A stretch of DNA of 36,472 nt, from positions 1 to 36,472 of the forward strand of contig NZ_FZNZ01000034.1 in NCBI RefSeq assembly GCF_900187995.1, written 5' to 3'. The notes beneath the pieces are model-generated. The model saw only the letters and a list, made by a program, of their open reading frames with translations. It was not told the DNA's origin and made no database searches. Position numbers and translations under genes: made by a program. Origin of the DNA: Prevotella jejuni. GTDB taxonomy: Bacteria > Bacteroidota > Bacteroidia > Bacteroidales > Bacteroidaceae. Below, in pieces: positions 27,384-35,162 of this stretch; within the stretch, counting starts at the first letter, position 1; each line of letters opens with the position of its first letter.

Positions 27384-29492
27384 TTACGAAAGTTCTGTTT
27401 GCAATGCTTGAATATCTTCTATTTGCTTTGCTATATCCCTTTTTGTCTCTTCTAAGACTTTGCATTCTTCTTTTGCATTATGTAGTTCTTGTTCTTTGTT
27501 ATTTATTTTTGAGCGTACATTTGTTATTTGTTCTTGAAGTGGCTCAATCAGTTCATTAATAAACCTATTACGAACATCCTCGATAATCTTATCTTTGCTC
27601 TTGAAAGCCTGATTTAGGTATGGTTTAGGGTCGAATTCCCTACTAATAGAATTAATTTCGTCTGAAACATCTTTTTTTATTCCACTATGGCTTATTGAAT
27701 CTATAGTTTTTTCCCATAATCCTAATGTGACTCCATTAAGAGCACCATTGCATATTGAGCCAATAACATCACCCCAAGTAATCTCTTCCTCATCATCATT
27801 TGCATAAGAAAATAAATCACTTTTACCCATATCCATTGTTATGTTGTTTTGAGTGGACTTTATAAAATCTTTGTTGTTGAAATCAGGTAGATATTTCAAA
27901 AGTATATCTTCTGTGTCAGAGAAAAATTCTTTAATACTGCGTTTTATTTTATTCTCGCAGTCTTTTGAAATATTTTCTGTTGCACGTTTAAGTTTTCTTG
28001 TTTTTAAAGCTTGTAGTTCCGTATCAAGTTTTGGACTTATACTATCAAAGCTCTTAAAAGTTCCCCATTCGTTTTGTACAATATTGAGCATTCTGCGGCA
28101 GCTTGCATCAACAATGTCTTCTAATTCATTTTTACCTTTTCCAACAAGATTACGGATTTCTGCATTAAGGTCTTCTTCAAGATAAACGATTTTCTTTAAT
28201 ATTCTCTTTTTTGCTTTTGATAGTTTCTCTTCTCTTTCTTCAAGGTCAGAGTCAGGGGCTAAAAGGAGAGTAATTTTATTTGAGAGTAGGCTAAGAGCAT
28301 CTTCATTATCTGTTTTTATTTTTTCTCCTGCTGCAAGTATTGCATTTATTGGCTTTTTGAATAGGATTTTTCCTTTCTCATTGTCAATCATATTCTGTAC
28401 AGCTTTGATAAACTGATCTATGTGGCTCCACCTGTACATCTCAGTCTGTGTACTAATCCCAAAGTTAGAGCAATGACGTTTCCATGCGAATTCAAAGCTA
28501 TCAGAAGAGGTAATCTTGCTCATTGGTAATTCAGAGAGTAACGCCATCTCTGCGGAAAGTGGTATAGGCTCAACATCATTCAGAATCTCAACAAGTGTAT
28601 TGTCATTACATTCGCGACAGGCTTTTTTGATTTCCTGTTTTACATAATCCTTAATTTGGTTTTCGTCCTCAGGATTAGTTTCGCTGCAATAAGGTATGTC
28701 GTATTTATTAATACCTACAAGGACTTTACCGATTCCGCATTGGCGTACATTTTTGAAGATAATGTCCCTATCGGTCGCATCAAATGGTCGGCCTGCATAA
28801 AGCATCATGATGACAACATCTGCTTTTGCAAGAAATGCTTTGGTTCGTTCTTCGCGAGAAACGATTGGGTCGTTGAATCCTGGAGTATCAACGACCTCAA
28901 CTCCCTTTAAGCATTCATTAGGATAATAGATAGTGACAGACTTTGTTATAGAGACATATTTTCCCTCAGCTCCAACGTATTCTATGAGTTGATCAAAACT
29001 ATCTTCTTTTGTCTTACCAAGGTAACTATCCAGTGATGTCCCTAATTTGTTAGCTTTAGAAATCAACTCTTTTGCTGCTTTTATTTTTGAGGCATCAAGT
29101 GTGTCAGTCGCTTCACTCTCTTCTCTTAGGGCTTGCATCTTTTGTTCAGCCCATTCGTCAGCAGTATAAAATTCAGCTACGATATGTTCTTTTTCTCCAT
29201 ACGTAATGACGGAAAGTGCAGCAGTCATAGGTGTAGTTGCTGCAGGAAGAACATCATCTTTAAAAACAAATGAATTTAGGAAGGTAGATTTTCCACATTT
29301 CATCTGTCCAATGACACCAATAGTTAGAGTGTCATTTTCTATTTTTTCTTTTATCTCTTCTAAGGAAATTATCCCTTTGTTCGTTGTTTCTTCTTTTGTT
29401 GCAGGAATCCATCCATATTTTACAGCTTTTGTTGCGAATGCAATGAGTTGCTGTTTTTTTGCTTGTAACTCTTCAAACAAATTGTGTTCCAT
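27384..29492 (-). CDS. Dynamin-like GTPase 3 (702 aa)
   Basis: A large GTPase with dynamin-type motifs: P-loop GQMKCGKST (62-70), switch I with AATTPMTA (84-91), DTPGF (202-206) and NKYD (262-265). The G domain is followed by long helical regions (about 380-540), a hydrophobic, paddle-like segment (WGDVIGSICNGALNGVTLGLW, 573-593) and a C-terminal coiled coil (650-700). This layout is that of bacterial dynamin-like proteins (BDLP/LeoA/CrfC group), which bind or remodel membranes in a GTP-dependent way. No N-terminal membrane helix. It starts 3 bp after the preceding GTPase gene. Function in the cell is not known. Confidence 0.85.
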   Translation of the reverse strand: MEHNLFEELQAKKQQLIAFATKAVKYGWIPATKEETTNKGIISLEEIKEKIENDTLTIGVIGQMKCGKSTFLNSFVFKDDVLPAATTPMTAALSVITYGEKEHIVAEFYTADEWAEQKMQALREESEATDTLDASKIKAAKELISKANKLGTSLDSYLGKTKEDSFDQLIEYVGAEGKYVSITKSVTIYYPNECLKGVEVVDTPGFNDPIVSREERTKAFLAKADVVIMMLYAGRPFDATDRDIIFKNVRQCGIGKVLVGINKYDIPYCSETNPEDENQIKDYVKQEIKKACRECNDNTLVEILNDVEPIPLSAEMALLSELPMSKITSSDSFEFAWKRHCSNFGISTQTEMYRWSHIDQFIKAVQNMIDNEKGKILFKKPINAILAAGEKIKTDNEDALSLLSNKITLLLAPDSDLEEREEKLSKAKKRILKKIVYLEEDLNAEIRNLVGKGKNELEDIVDASCRRMLNIVQNEWGTFKSFDSISPKLDTELQALKTRKLKRATENISKDCENKIKRSIKEFFSDTEDILLKYLPDFNNKDFIKSTQNNITMDMGKSDLFSYANDDEEEITWGDVIGSICNGALNGVTLGLWEKTIDSISHSGIKKDVSDEINSISREFDPKPYLNQAFKSKDKIIEDVRNRFINELIEPLQEQITNVRSKINNKEQELHNAKEECKVLEETKRDIAKQIEDIQALQTELS

Positions 29493-29495
29493 ATC

Positions 29496-31403
29496 TTATA
29501 GTTCTTTTGTTATTTTTTTGTATTGTTCTAAACAATCGTTGATATTCTGCCATGCAGATTCTATATCACATAGCATAGAATAGACCTCTTGTGCTTTTTC
29601 TGCATTTTCTCTAAGATTATCTATTTTGTTGGCAATTATTTTAGGCCTCTCTTCAGCAATGATATCAAGAAGTTCGATTAATTGGTCATATTCTTCTTTG
29701 GACATTTCATAACGATCGCTACTGAAGATATGAGTCTCCCATCGAGGAATTTGCCTGGCAGCCTCACAATCCTTGTATAGCAAATTGAAATCTTCTATTA
29801 AATCATCAATAATGTTATCACCAATTTGAGACTCTCCTATAAATGACTTGCTTTGTTCATCTACATTCTCCTTGAATACTTTGAGTAGATGTTCTAAGTC
29901 TTCTTTTATTTCAGAAATAAAATTCTCACGGGATTCTATCTTTTTGACATTATGAATAGGTGTCATAATATCTTCGATTGATGCTTTAGATGAGAATCTA
30001 ATGAACTGCTCAATTTTAAGTCCTTCTTCTTCCAAGGTTTTTTGAATAAGTTCTTCAACTTTTTGAATTTCGGATTCAGACTTAGTGTCAACTTTGTTAA
30101 TGACAATATATAATGGTTTATTAAGTTTCTCCTTGATAATAGAGATTGAACTTCGATTTACGGTTCCAGCATTTACATCAAATACCCAAAAAAGTGCATC
30201 GCACTCATTAATGACATCAATGGTACGATCACGATCTTCGCTGTCATTAGAATTGAATCCTGGTGTATCAAGAATACTTAATCCAATGAGATTAGGATTT
30301 TTATACGTCATTACAAAGTATTTTATAAGCGAAGATACACCTTTTATCTGGTCAAGAACTTCTTTTGAAACTTTTTTAAATGTTTCTTCAAGAATTTCTT
30401 TACGCCTTCCGTCACCTGAGATAAAACTATAGGATACAACAGAACCTCCTGCAATATATGTAGGAATAGCGGTTGTAGCCTTTGTACTAACAGGAAGTTT
30501 TGGTATATCAGGATTATCTTGAGTCAGAATTCTATTGACGATAGAAGTTTTACCAGCTGAGAACTCTCCTACAAATGCTATTGTCCTTTTCCCATCTAAC
30601 CAGCTTTTACGCTTAGTAGCAGTCCATTGGTCACAATTGTCTATGACGTATTGTTTCTTAGGAGCAATAGCTTGCTTTCCTATAAATTCTTTCCAAGGTA
30701 TATTATCATAACTATTGTATAAGTAAGAGTTCAAATCAAGATATGATCCTTTTACAAAAGATTCAAAAGTGTTAATTCTTTTGTATAACTTCTGTGTATC
30801 TTCTGTACTGATTTCTTTTGCGGAAAGAATCTCCTGAATGAAATCCAAAGATCCCATCTTGATTTTTAGTTCTTCAAGTTTATCGTCAAGTGTTTGACTA
30901 AGAGAAGAAAGTTCCTCTTTAAGACAATTCGTGTTTTTTTGTTCTGTTTTTAGATTGTCTTGTAGTTCAGCAATATCGTCATCTTTTAAATGAAGCTTCT
31001 TTTTTAAATCAGAGATGTCATCTTCATTTTCCTCGATTTCTTCTTCAAGATCTTCAATCTTTTTTTTCAGTTTTTCAGTTTGAGCTAACTGTTCTTTGAA
31101 AGAGTTGTCTATTTTCCCATCTATAGCATTCTTTAGCTGTTCATCAAGCTGTGCACATTGTTCATTTGCTTCTTTCAGCAAAGCCTTGTATTTTGACTCA
31201 ATTTTGTCCAACTCGTTCTCAAGGTCAACGCTGTTAGTAAGTTTCTTTTCTGTTTCAGCTAATTTGGTCTTCAACCTCTCATTCTCTACTGAAAGTTGAG
31301 AAGCCAAGGTTTTACTGTTTGATGTCTGACCTGAACAATAAAGCCAAATGAAAACTGCTATAATAATATCTACAATTATGTATATGATTATTGTTGAATC
31401 CAT
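29496..31403 (-). CDS. Membrane-anchored coiled-coil dynamin-like GTPase 2 (635 aa)
   Basis: Residues 5-22 (IIIYIIVDIIIAVFIWLY) form a transmembrane anchor. Residues about 30-185 are a long, charged coiled coil. The GTPase domain begins near residue 270: P-loop GEFSAGKTS (279-287), switch I around STKATTAIP, DTPGF (379-383) and NKVD (436-439). A shorter C-terminal helical region follows, with no obvious paddle. The G-domain motifs match the dynamin/YjdA-CrfC group. A membrane helix plus stalk in front of the G domain is unusual for bacterial dynamins, whose stalks usually follow the G domain. Starts 1 bp after the preceding gene, so translation is coupled. Confidence 0.85.
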   Translation of the reverse strand: MDSTIIIYIIVDIIIAVFIWLYCSGQTSNSKTLASQLSVENERLKTKLAETEKKLTNSVDLENELDKIESKYKALLKEANEQCAQLDEQLKNAIDGKIDNSFKEQLAQTEKLKKKIEDLEEEIEENEDDISDLKKKLHLKDDDIAELQDNLKTEQKNTNCLKEELSSLSQTLDDKLEELKIKMGSLDFIQEILSAKEISTEDTQKLYKRINTFESFVKGSYLDLNSYLYNSYDNIPWKEFIGKQAIAPKKQYVIDNCDQWTATKRKSWLDGKRTIAFVGEFSAGKTSIVNRILTQDNPDIPKLPVSTKATTAIPTYIAGGSVVSYSFISGDGRRKEILEETFKKVSKEVLDQIKGVSSLIKYFVMTYKNPNLIGLSILDTPGFNSNDSEDRDRTIDVINECDALFWVFDVNAGTVNRSSISIIKEKLNKPLYIVINKVDTKSESEIQKVEELIQKTLEEEGLKIEQFIRFSSKASIEDIMTPIHNVKKIESRENFISEIKEDLEHLLKVFKENVDEQSKSFIGESQIGDNIIDDLIEDFNLLYKDCEAARQIPRWETHIFSSDRYEMSKEEYDQLIELLDIIAEERPKIIANKIDNLRENAEKAQEVYSMLCDIESAWQNINDCLEQYKKITKEL

Positions 31404-31404
31404 A

Positions 31405-31797
31405 CTATCCTATTTTTTCTTTCAAAAGAGAAATTTGAGCCGCTTGTGCTTCACATGCATCTTTATATTCTTTTACTTTACGTGCAAGTTCATCATTCTG
31501 TTGGCGAAGTGACTTTAGCTCTAATTTTGCTTTATCAAGTTCGTCTTCTAAGTCATCTTGTTCTTCGTCATTCTCTTTTGCCTTTTTTCTAATTCTGTCT
31601 AATTCTACCATCAGATCCTCTACTTGACGTTCAGCCTCTTTGTTACGCTGACGGAATTTTTCATTTTCAGCATAAAGTGTTTCTAACTCTCTTTGCTTAG
31701 TATCATTCTGTGAAGAATTTCCTACGATTTTGTCCTTAAGAGCTACTCCAGCAACGCCACCAATAACAATTCCACCAATTAGTTCTATCATTTTCAT
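31405..31797 (-). CDS. Membrane-anchored coiled-coil protein of the GTPase operon (130 aa)
   Basis: A short protein with an N-terminal hydrophobic glycine-zipper-like segment (IGGIVIGGVAGVAL, residues 7-20) and then an almost unbroken charged coiled coil (residues 30-128, for example NRKEAERQ-like heptads and EDELDKAKLELKSLRQQND). No enzymatic domain. Its layout (membrane anchor then coiled coil) copies that of the N-terminus of the following GTPase, which suggests that the two pair through their coiled coils. It lies 5 bp after GTPase 1 and 1 bp before GTPase 2. Confidence 0.7.
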   Translation of the reverse strand: MKMIELIGGIVIGGVAGVALKDKIVGNSSQNDTKQRELETLYAENEKFRQRNKEAERQVEDLMVELDRIRKKAKENDEEQDDLEDELDKAKLELKSLRQQNDELARKVKEYKDACEAQAAQISLLKEKIG

Positions 31798-31802
31798 TTG
31801 TT

Positions 31803-33620
31803 TTATATAGTTAATAATAATGTTTTATATTCTCGTAATTGACTTATTCTTTGCTCAAATTGTTCTTTTTGTTCTTTACGTTCTGCTTTCAATTGATTAA
31901 GAGAATTTGTTTTCTGGTTAATAATTTCAGTAGCTTCTTCATTCAAAGAAACCCTAACTATATTAACTAATTCCAGCGAAATCTCCTTTAATCTATTATT
32001 GAAATCGGGTGATAAAGATGAATCTATATAATTACGAACTGCGCGAGCACGTTGTGGCTTGGAAAGGAGTTTATCTGTAACAAAACCAACCATGCTGTCT
32101 ATTAGCCCCTTGTCGCTTCCAACTTTTCCTGATAGAGCTTGTGCTCCATTTTCAATAGTTTCATATTTTTGAGTAACTTTTGTTGCTAATGTAACTGCCT
32201 TCTCTATTCTGCTAACAGCTTTCTGGTTAGAAATAATACTACCAACGTCAGAAACTGTATCAATAGCATCAATAGCTTTTCCACTTGCTAATGCTCCACC
32301 TGCTGCGGCTGCTCCTCCTGCAGTTGCTGCAACAGCAGCAACTGTTCCAACAGCAGCTGCAGCAATTACACCCACCTTTATCCATTGGTCATATTCATGT
32401 CCCATTCCATTCAAATCCATATTATAAGTTAAGCCTGTCATTTGGATGTTTGAGAGGTTCATACTTTTTAGAGATTCTAATGAAATGCCATCTTCTTTTT
32501 CACTTTCATTCTGATTTCTTGCTTTCTCACAGATAGCAGCTTGTATACCATTTTTGTAGCTATTCATTAATAATGAAGCTGTATTATTAATAGTTGTCAT
32601 TGCTTCATTGTCGAAATCTGAACTTTTTCCTGTTACAAGCGTGTTAAGTTTATCGAATATTATATCTTCAAATTTACGTGTGGTTGTGCGTTCCTGTTCA
32701 TCAATATCATCGGCAACAGAATCAACTAAACGTTCTATTTGTCGTTTGACTCTGTCAAGTTCTTGCTGACACATTCTGATAGCTTCGTCAGTGTTTTCGT
32801 CGGATAAAGAGGCAGACATTAGTTCTTCAACCTGCTTGAGCATCATTTTTGATATATTTTTCAGGCGTTGATCATCAACACGTTTCAGAATATCTTTCTT
32901 TTCCTCCTGAATAGAATCAAGTAAGGTGTATAACTCTTCGAGTGAGTCTTTTGTTGCAGATACAACAGCTACTTGCTTTAAAGGAATCTTACAATTTTTG
33001 CTGATGTATTGTTTTGCAGACTCGATATCTTCCTCTGACTTAGTGTCGCTTTTGGTAAGTATTAAATAAATTGGTCGTTGAGATAATTTTATCATCTCGA
33101 TAAAGTCTGTCAGTGAACGAGTCATCTGCTGGTTTATGTCGGTAACAAGTAATATCCCATCAGCCTTAGGTAGAAAATTGACAAGTGTTTGTTTGTGTTG
33201 AGGATCAGGAGATGAAAGTCCAGGGGTATCAACAATTATAGTAGAAGCAGGAATGCGTGTAGATGTGTCAAATACTGTCACAACTTTTGCATCTGCTAAT
33301 TCTTCGTTTTTTAAGTCATTTATATTTTCTACTTCTATACAGTTACCATTGGCATCGATTACTTCTGCGTGACAAGAATCACTGCCAAAATGCACTTCAT
33401 AAATTGTTGCTGTTGTAGGTTTAGTAGCACTTTCCAAACCCTTACTATCAGTCAGTGCATTGATAAGCGTTGTTTTACCCGAGCTAAATTCGCCGACTAA
33501 AGGAAGGATAATGTTTGCATTTTCCTGCTTAGACCGCAATTCTATTAATGTTAACTCTTCAACTATGCTGGTTAGTCCTATGGACTCTGCAATAGAACGT
33601 AAGTCTTCAATCTTATTCAT
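31803..33620 (-). CDS. Dynamin-like GTPase 1 (605 aa)
   Basis: The G domain is N-terminal: P-loop GEFSSGKTT (43-51), switch I TKPTTATIYE (66-75), DTPGLSSPD (131-139), TKSD (189-192). After a helical middle comes a long Ala/Gly-rich hydrophobic segment (about 416-446, VGVIAAAAVGTVAAVAATAG) that would insert in a membrane, then helices and a C-terminal coiled coil (570-600). It belongs to the dynamin family (Dynamin_N), of the BDLP/LeoA kind. First large gene of the operon, 27 bp after the DUF6140-like gene and 5 bp before the coiled-coil gene. GTP-driven membrane action is the family expectation; the target is unknown. Confidence 0.9.
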   Translation of the reverse strand: MNKIEDLRSIAESIGLTSIVEELTLIELRSKQENANIILPLVGEFSSGKTTLINALTDSKGLESATKPTTATIYEVHFGSDSCHAEVIDANGNCIEVENINDLKNEELADAKVVTVFDTSTRIPASTIIVDTPGLSSPDPQHKQTLVNFLPKADGILLVTDINQQMTRSLTDFIEMIKLSQRPIYLILTKSDTKSEEDIESAKQYISKNCKIPLKQVAVVSATKDSLEELYTLLDSIQEEKKDILKRVDDQRLKNISKMMLKQVEELMSASLSDENTDEAIRMCQQELDRVKRQIERLVDSVADDIDEQERTTTRKFEDIIFDKLNTLVTGKSSDFDNEAMTTINNTASLLMNSYKNGIQAAICEKARNQNESEKEDGISLESLKSMNLSNIQMTGLTYNMDLNGMGHEYDQWIKVGVIAAAAVGTVAAVAATAGGAAAAGGALASGKAIDAIDTVSDVGSIISNQKAVSRIEKAVTLATKVTQKYETIENGAQALSGKVGSDKGLIDSMVGFVTDKLLSKPQRARAVRNYIDSSLSPDFNNRLKEISLELVNIVRVSLNEEATEIINQKTNSLNQLKAERKEQKEQFEQRISQLREYKTLLLTI

Positions 33621-33647
33621 AATAGTTTAAGTTGTATTGTATTCTTA

Positions 33648-33866
33648 TTATATCTTTTCTACAATTAAATACGCAGGGGTCAAAGCATTCATCTTCTTTA
33701 AGTCTACACCAAAGTGGTTAAAGAAGAGACTGTTTATTTTCTCTCTTTCTTGATTGTTTGAAAGAATGTTTGAAAACATCGAAGCATACTGGATGCTCAT
33801 GCCTGGTTCTATAACCATGCCATCACAGTGCTTTGACATCTTCACGGTAATTCTGAAAAGTGCCAT
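33648..33866 (-). CDS. Small DUF6140-like protein heading the GTPase operon (72 aa)
   Basis: A 72-residue protein, ATG 33866. It begins MALFRITVKMSKHCDGMVIE and ends LKKMNALTPAYLIVEKI. I recall this pattern (MALFRIT...G...IE.GMS...GIDLKKA..L...YL.VE.I) from a small Bacteroidota family, DUF6140; the name is from memory and should be checked. It is probably a compact beta/alpha fold with no signal or membrane helix. It directly follows the structured leader and is 27 bp upstream of GTPase 1, so it may read out or control the operon. Function unknown. Confidence 0.7.
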   Translation of the reverse strand: MALFRITVKMSKHCDGMVIEPGMSIQYASMFSNILSNNQEREKINSLFFNHFGVDLKKMNALTPAYLIVEKI

Positions 33867-34152
33867 GATTTTTTGTTTTTAGTTATAATTGTATTAGACG
33901 AGGATAAAAGAAGAAAGGGGACACGGCCCGCTTTATCTTTATTTATCCGGTTCGGTTCTGGAAAACACCTTGGAGTCAAAATAAAGTAAAGACAGTCCAT
34001 GCCCCCATATAGGATAGGGGCACAGAACCTGCCTAAACTCGATTAGTGACGACTCCTTAGTTGAATTTTCCAGATTTAACCGGGTCGAATAACCTCGTTT
34101 GCAAGTTTTGTGCAATGAATGGTGAGTAGTTTGTAAAGTGCCCACCAAACAT
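33867..34152 (-). ncRNA. Long structured leader of the GTPase operon (candidate RNA element)
   Basis: About 285 nt lie between the predicted start site and the first ATG, far longer than other leaders here, and more GC-rich than the flanking DNA. Complementary segments (plus-strand coordinates): 34001-34005/34017-34021 plus three more pairs (local hairpin, about 8 bp); 34023-34029/33954-33960 (7 bp, perfect); 34051-34056/33972-33977 (6 bp, perfect); 34078-34083/33947-33952 (6 bp, perfect); 34143-34147/34120-34124 (5 bp). The second and third of these cross, so a pseudoknot is possible. Nothing here codes for a convincing protein; a 72-codon frame inside is probably chance. It could be a riboswitch-like leader or a free RNA. 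Confidence 0.5.
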
Positions 34153-34156
34153 GGCA

Positions 34157-34187
34157 CAAATGTAGGGAATTTATTGGAAATGGCAAA
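34157..34187 (-). promoter_or_regulatory. Canonical Bacteroidota promoter of the GTPase operon
   Basis: On the minus strand, TTTG at 34187-34184 and TACATTTG at 34164-34157 are separated by 19 bp, exactly the -33/-7 consensus TTTG-N19-21-TAnnTTTG. It is the best promoter in the window and points into the structured leader. GCACAAA at 34154-34160 is also the far arm of a 7-bp inverted repeat with 34107-34113, which overlaps the -7 element. Confidence 0.75.
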
Positions 34188-34189
34188 AT

Positions 34190-34657
34190 AATAATGAAAT
34201 AAAGTAAAGAAATCACAATGAAAAGTATATATTAATACTACTCTAAAGAATATAATTACGATATATTTGCTTGGTAAAATATGTTCAGTAGAAAGCTTGT
34301 TTACTGTTTTAGCTAATGGAAGCTATCACATTTCCTTTCTCATATAGGTTGGTTGCTGATCTATTACTCCGTAGAATGTAATGATTGTGAAGAATCTTTC
34401 TTCTTCTCTCCAATTTGCGTGTTTATGTCCCGCATGGGTAGTGCTAAGGCTCAGCACCAATGGTGCGGAGGCCTAACACCACTGGTGCGGAATGTTAATA
34501 CGAATGCAATTGAAGTGCTAACACATTATTATACGATGTTAGTATGCCAGCAACTTATTGCTAAGAGAGGGTATAACTGCCAAAGCCAAATATAACATAT
34601 TTGCTAAGGACGTTTATTCTTCAACTTTTTAATAGCGAAAGACAGAGTTGAACAAGC
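34190..34657. other. Intergenic region with palindromic repeats, no supported gene
   Basis: AT-rich DNA between the GTPase promoter and the convergent-free gap before the PH-like gene. Apart from the repeat pair at 34454-34497 I see no conserved coding frame; an 80-codon plus frame at 34353-34595 reads through the repeats and has no protein-like features. Confidence 0.5.
34454..34497. repeat. Tandem pair of 22-bp palindromic units
   Basis: Unit 1 (34454-34475) begins GCACCAATGGTGCGGAGG and unit 2 (34476-34497) begins ACACCACTGGTGCGGAAT. Both share CACCAxTGGTGCGGA and contain a small palindrome (GCACC-AAT-GGTGC; CACC-ACT-GGTG). A degenerate third copy may lie at about 34430-34453. I associate such elements with Prevotella intergenic DNA, from memory. 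Confidence 0.65.
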
Positions 34658-35140
34658 TTATCTGGCGGCTTTAAAGATATGATTCAGTTGGCTGATAGCC
34701 TTGTCGTCAAACTCAATCCTTCCACCCATACGCAGTAAGCCCATTATTTTGTTGTTGATAACGAGTTGATGGCCAACGTAGGCTGTGCCGAAGCAGGCAT
34801 CGTGATTTCCGATAGCAATGGTCTGCACTTGATCTAAAGGAAGTATACCTTTTGAACTGAATGCAATTAAACCACTGAGGAAGGAATCCTTTGTACACTT
34901 ATAATAGAGTGTCTTGTCGGTAATCATCAGCCCCGTCCAGCCATATCCACCAAATGAACCCACGATAGAGTCATTGACAATGAGTAGCGGTTGCTCTTCT
35001 TGGCAAGTAATGCCATAGCGGTTGCAATGTTTCTCGATAAGTTCAGCTGTGATGTTATTGCCTGTAAAGATATTTTTACTTATGGGAAGTGCATGGCACT
35101 CGTAATCTTTTATGGCTTTGATGAGTTTTTCTGTTGTCAT
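34658..35140 (-). CDS. PH-like (bPH) domain protein (160 aa)
   Basis: A soluble 160-residue protein. The central segment LLIVNDSIVGSFGGYGWTGL and then MITDKTLYYKC resembles the strand pattern and the lTdkrlyy motif of bacterial PH-like domains, which bind membranes or proteins. A later strand, HQLVINNKIMGLLRMGG, and the final helix (DDKAISQLNHIFKAA) fit the fold. No signal peptide. It starts 22 bp after the upstream lipoprotein gene, so the two are one unit. Fold call is by eye and moderate. Confidence 0.55.
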   Translation of the reverse strand: MTTEKLIKAIKDYECHALPISKNIFTGNNITAELIEKHCNRYGITCQEEQPLLIVNDSIVGSFGGYGWTGLMITDKTLYYKCTKDSFLSGLIAFSSKGILPLDQVQTIAIGNHDACFGTAYVGHQLVINNKIMGLLRMGGRIEFDDKAISQLNHIFKAAR

Positions 35141-35162
35141 GTCTCTGTATATTTTGAAGTTT

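Noticed and set aside
33939..34157. 72-codon minus-strand frame inside the leader of the GTPase operon
   Set aside because: It starts almost at the predicted transcription start, has no protein-like pattern, and the region is dominated by complementary segments; I consider it chance.
34353..34595. 80-codon plus-strand frame in the intergenic region
   Set aside because: It runs through the palindromic repeat units, which explain its odd composition, and resembles no protein family.
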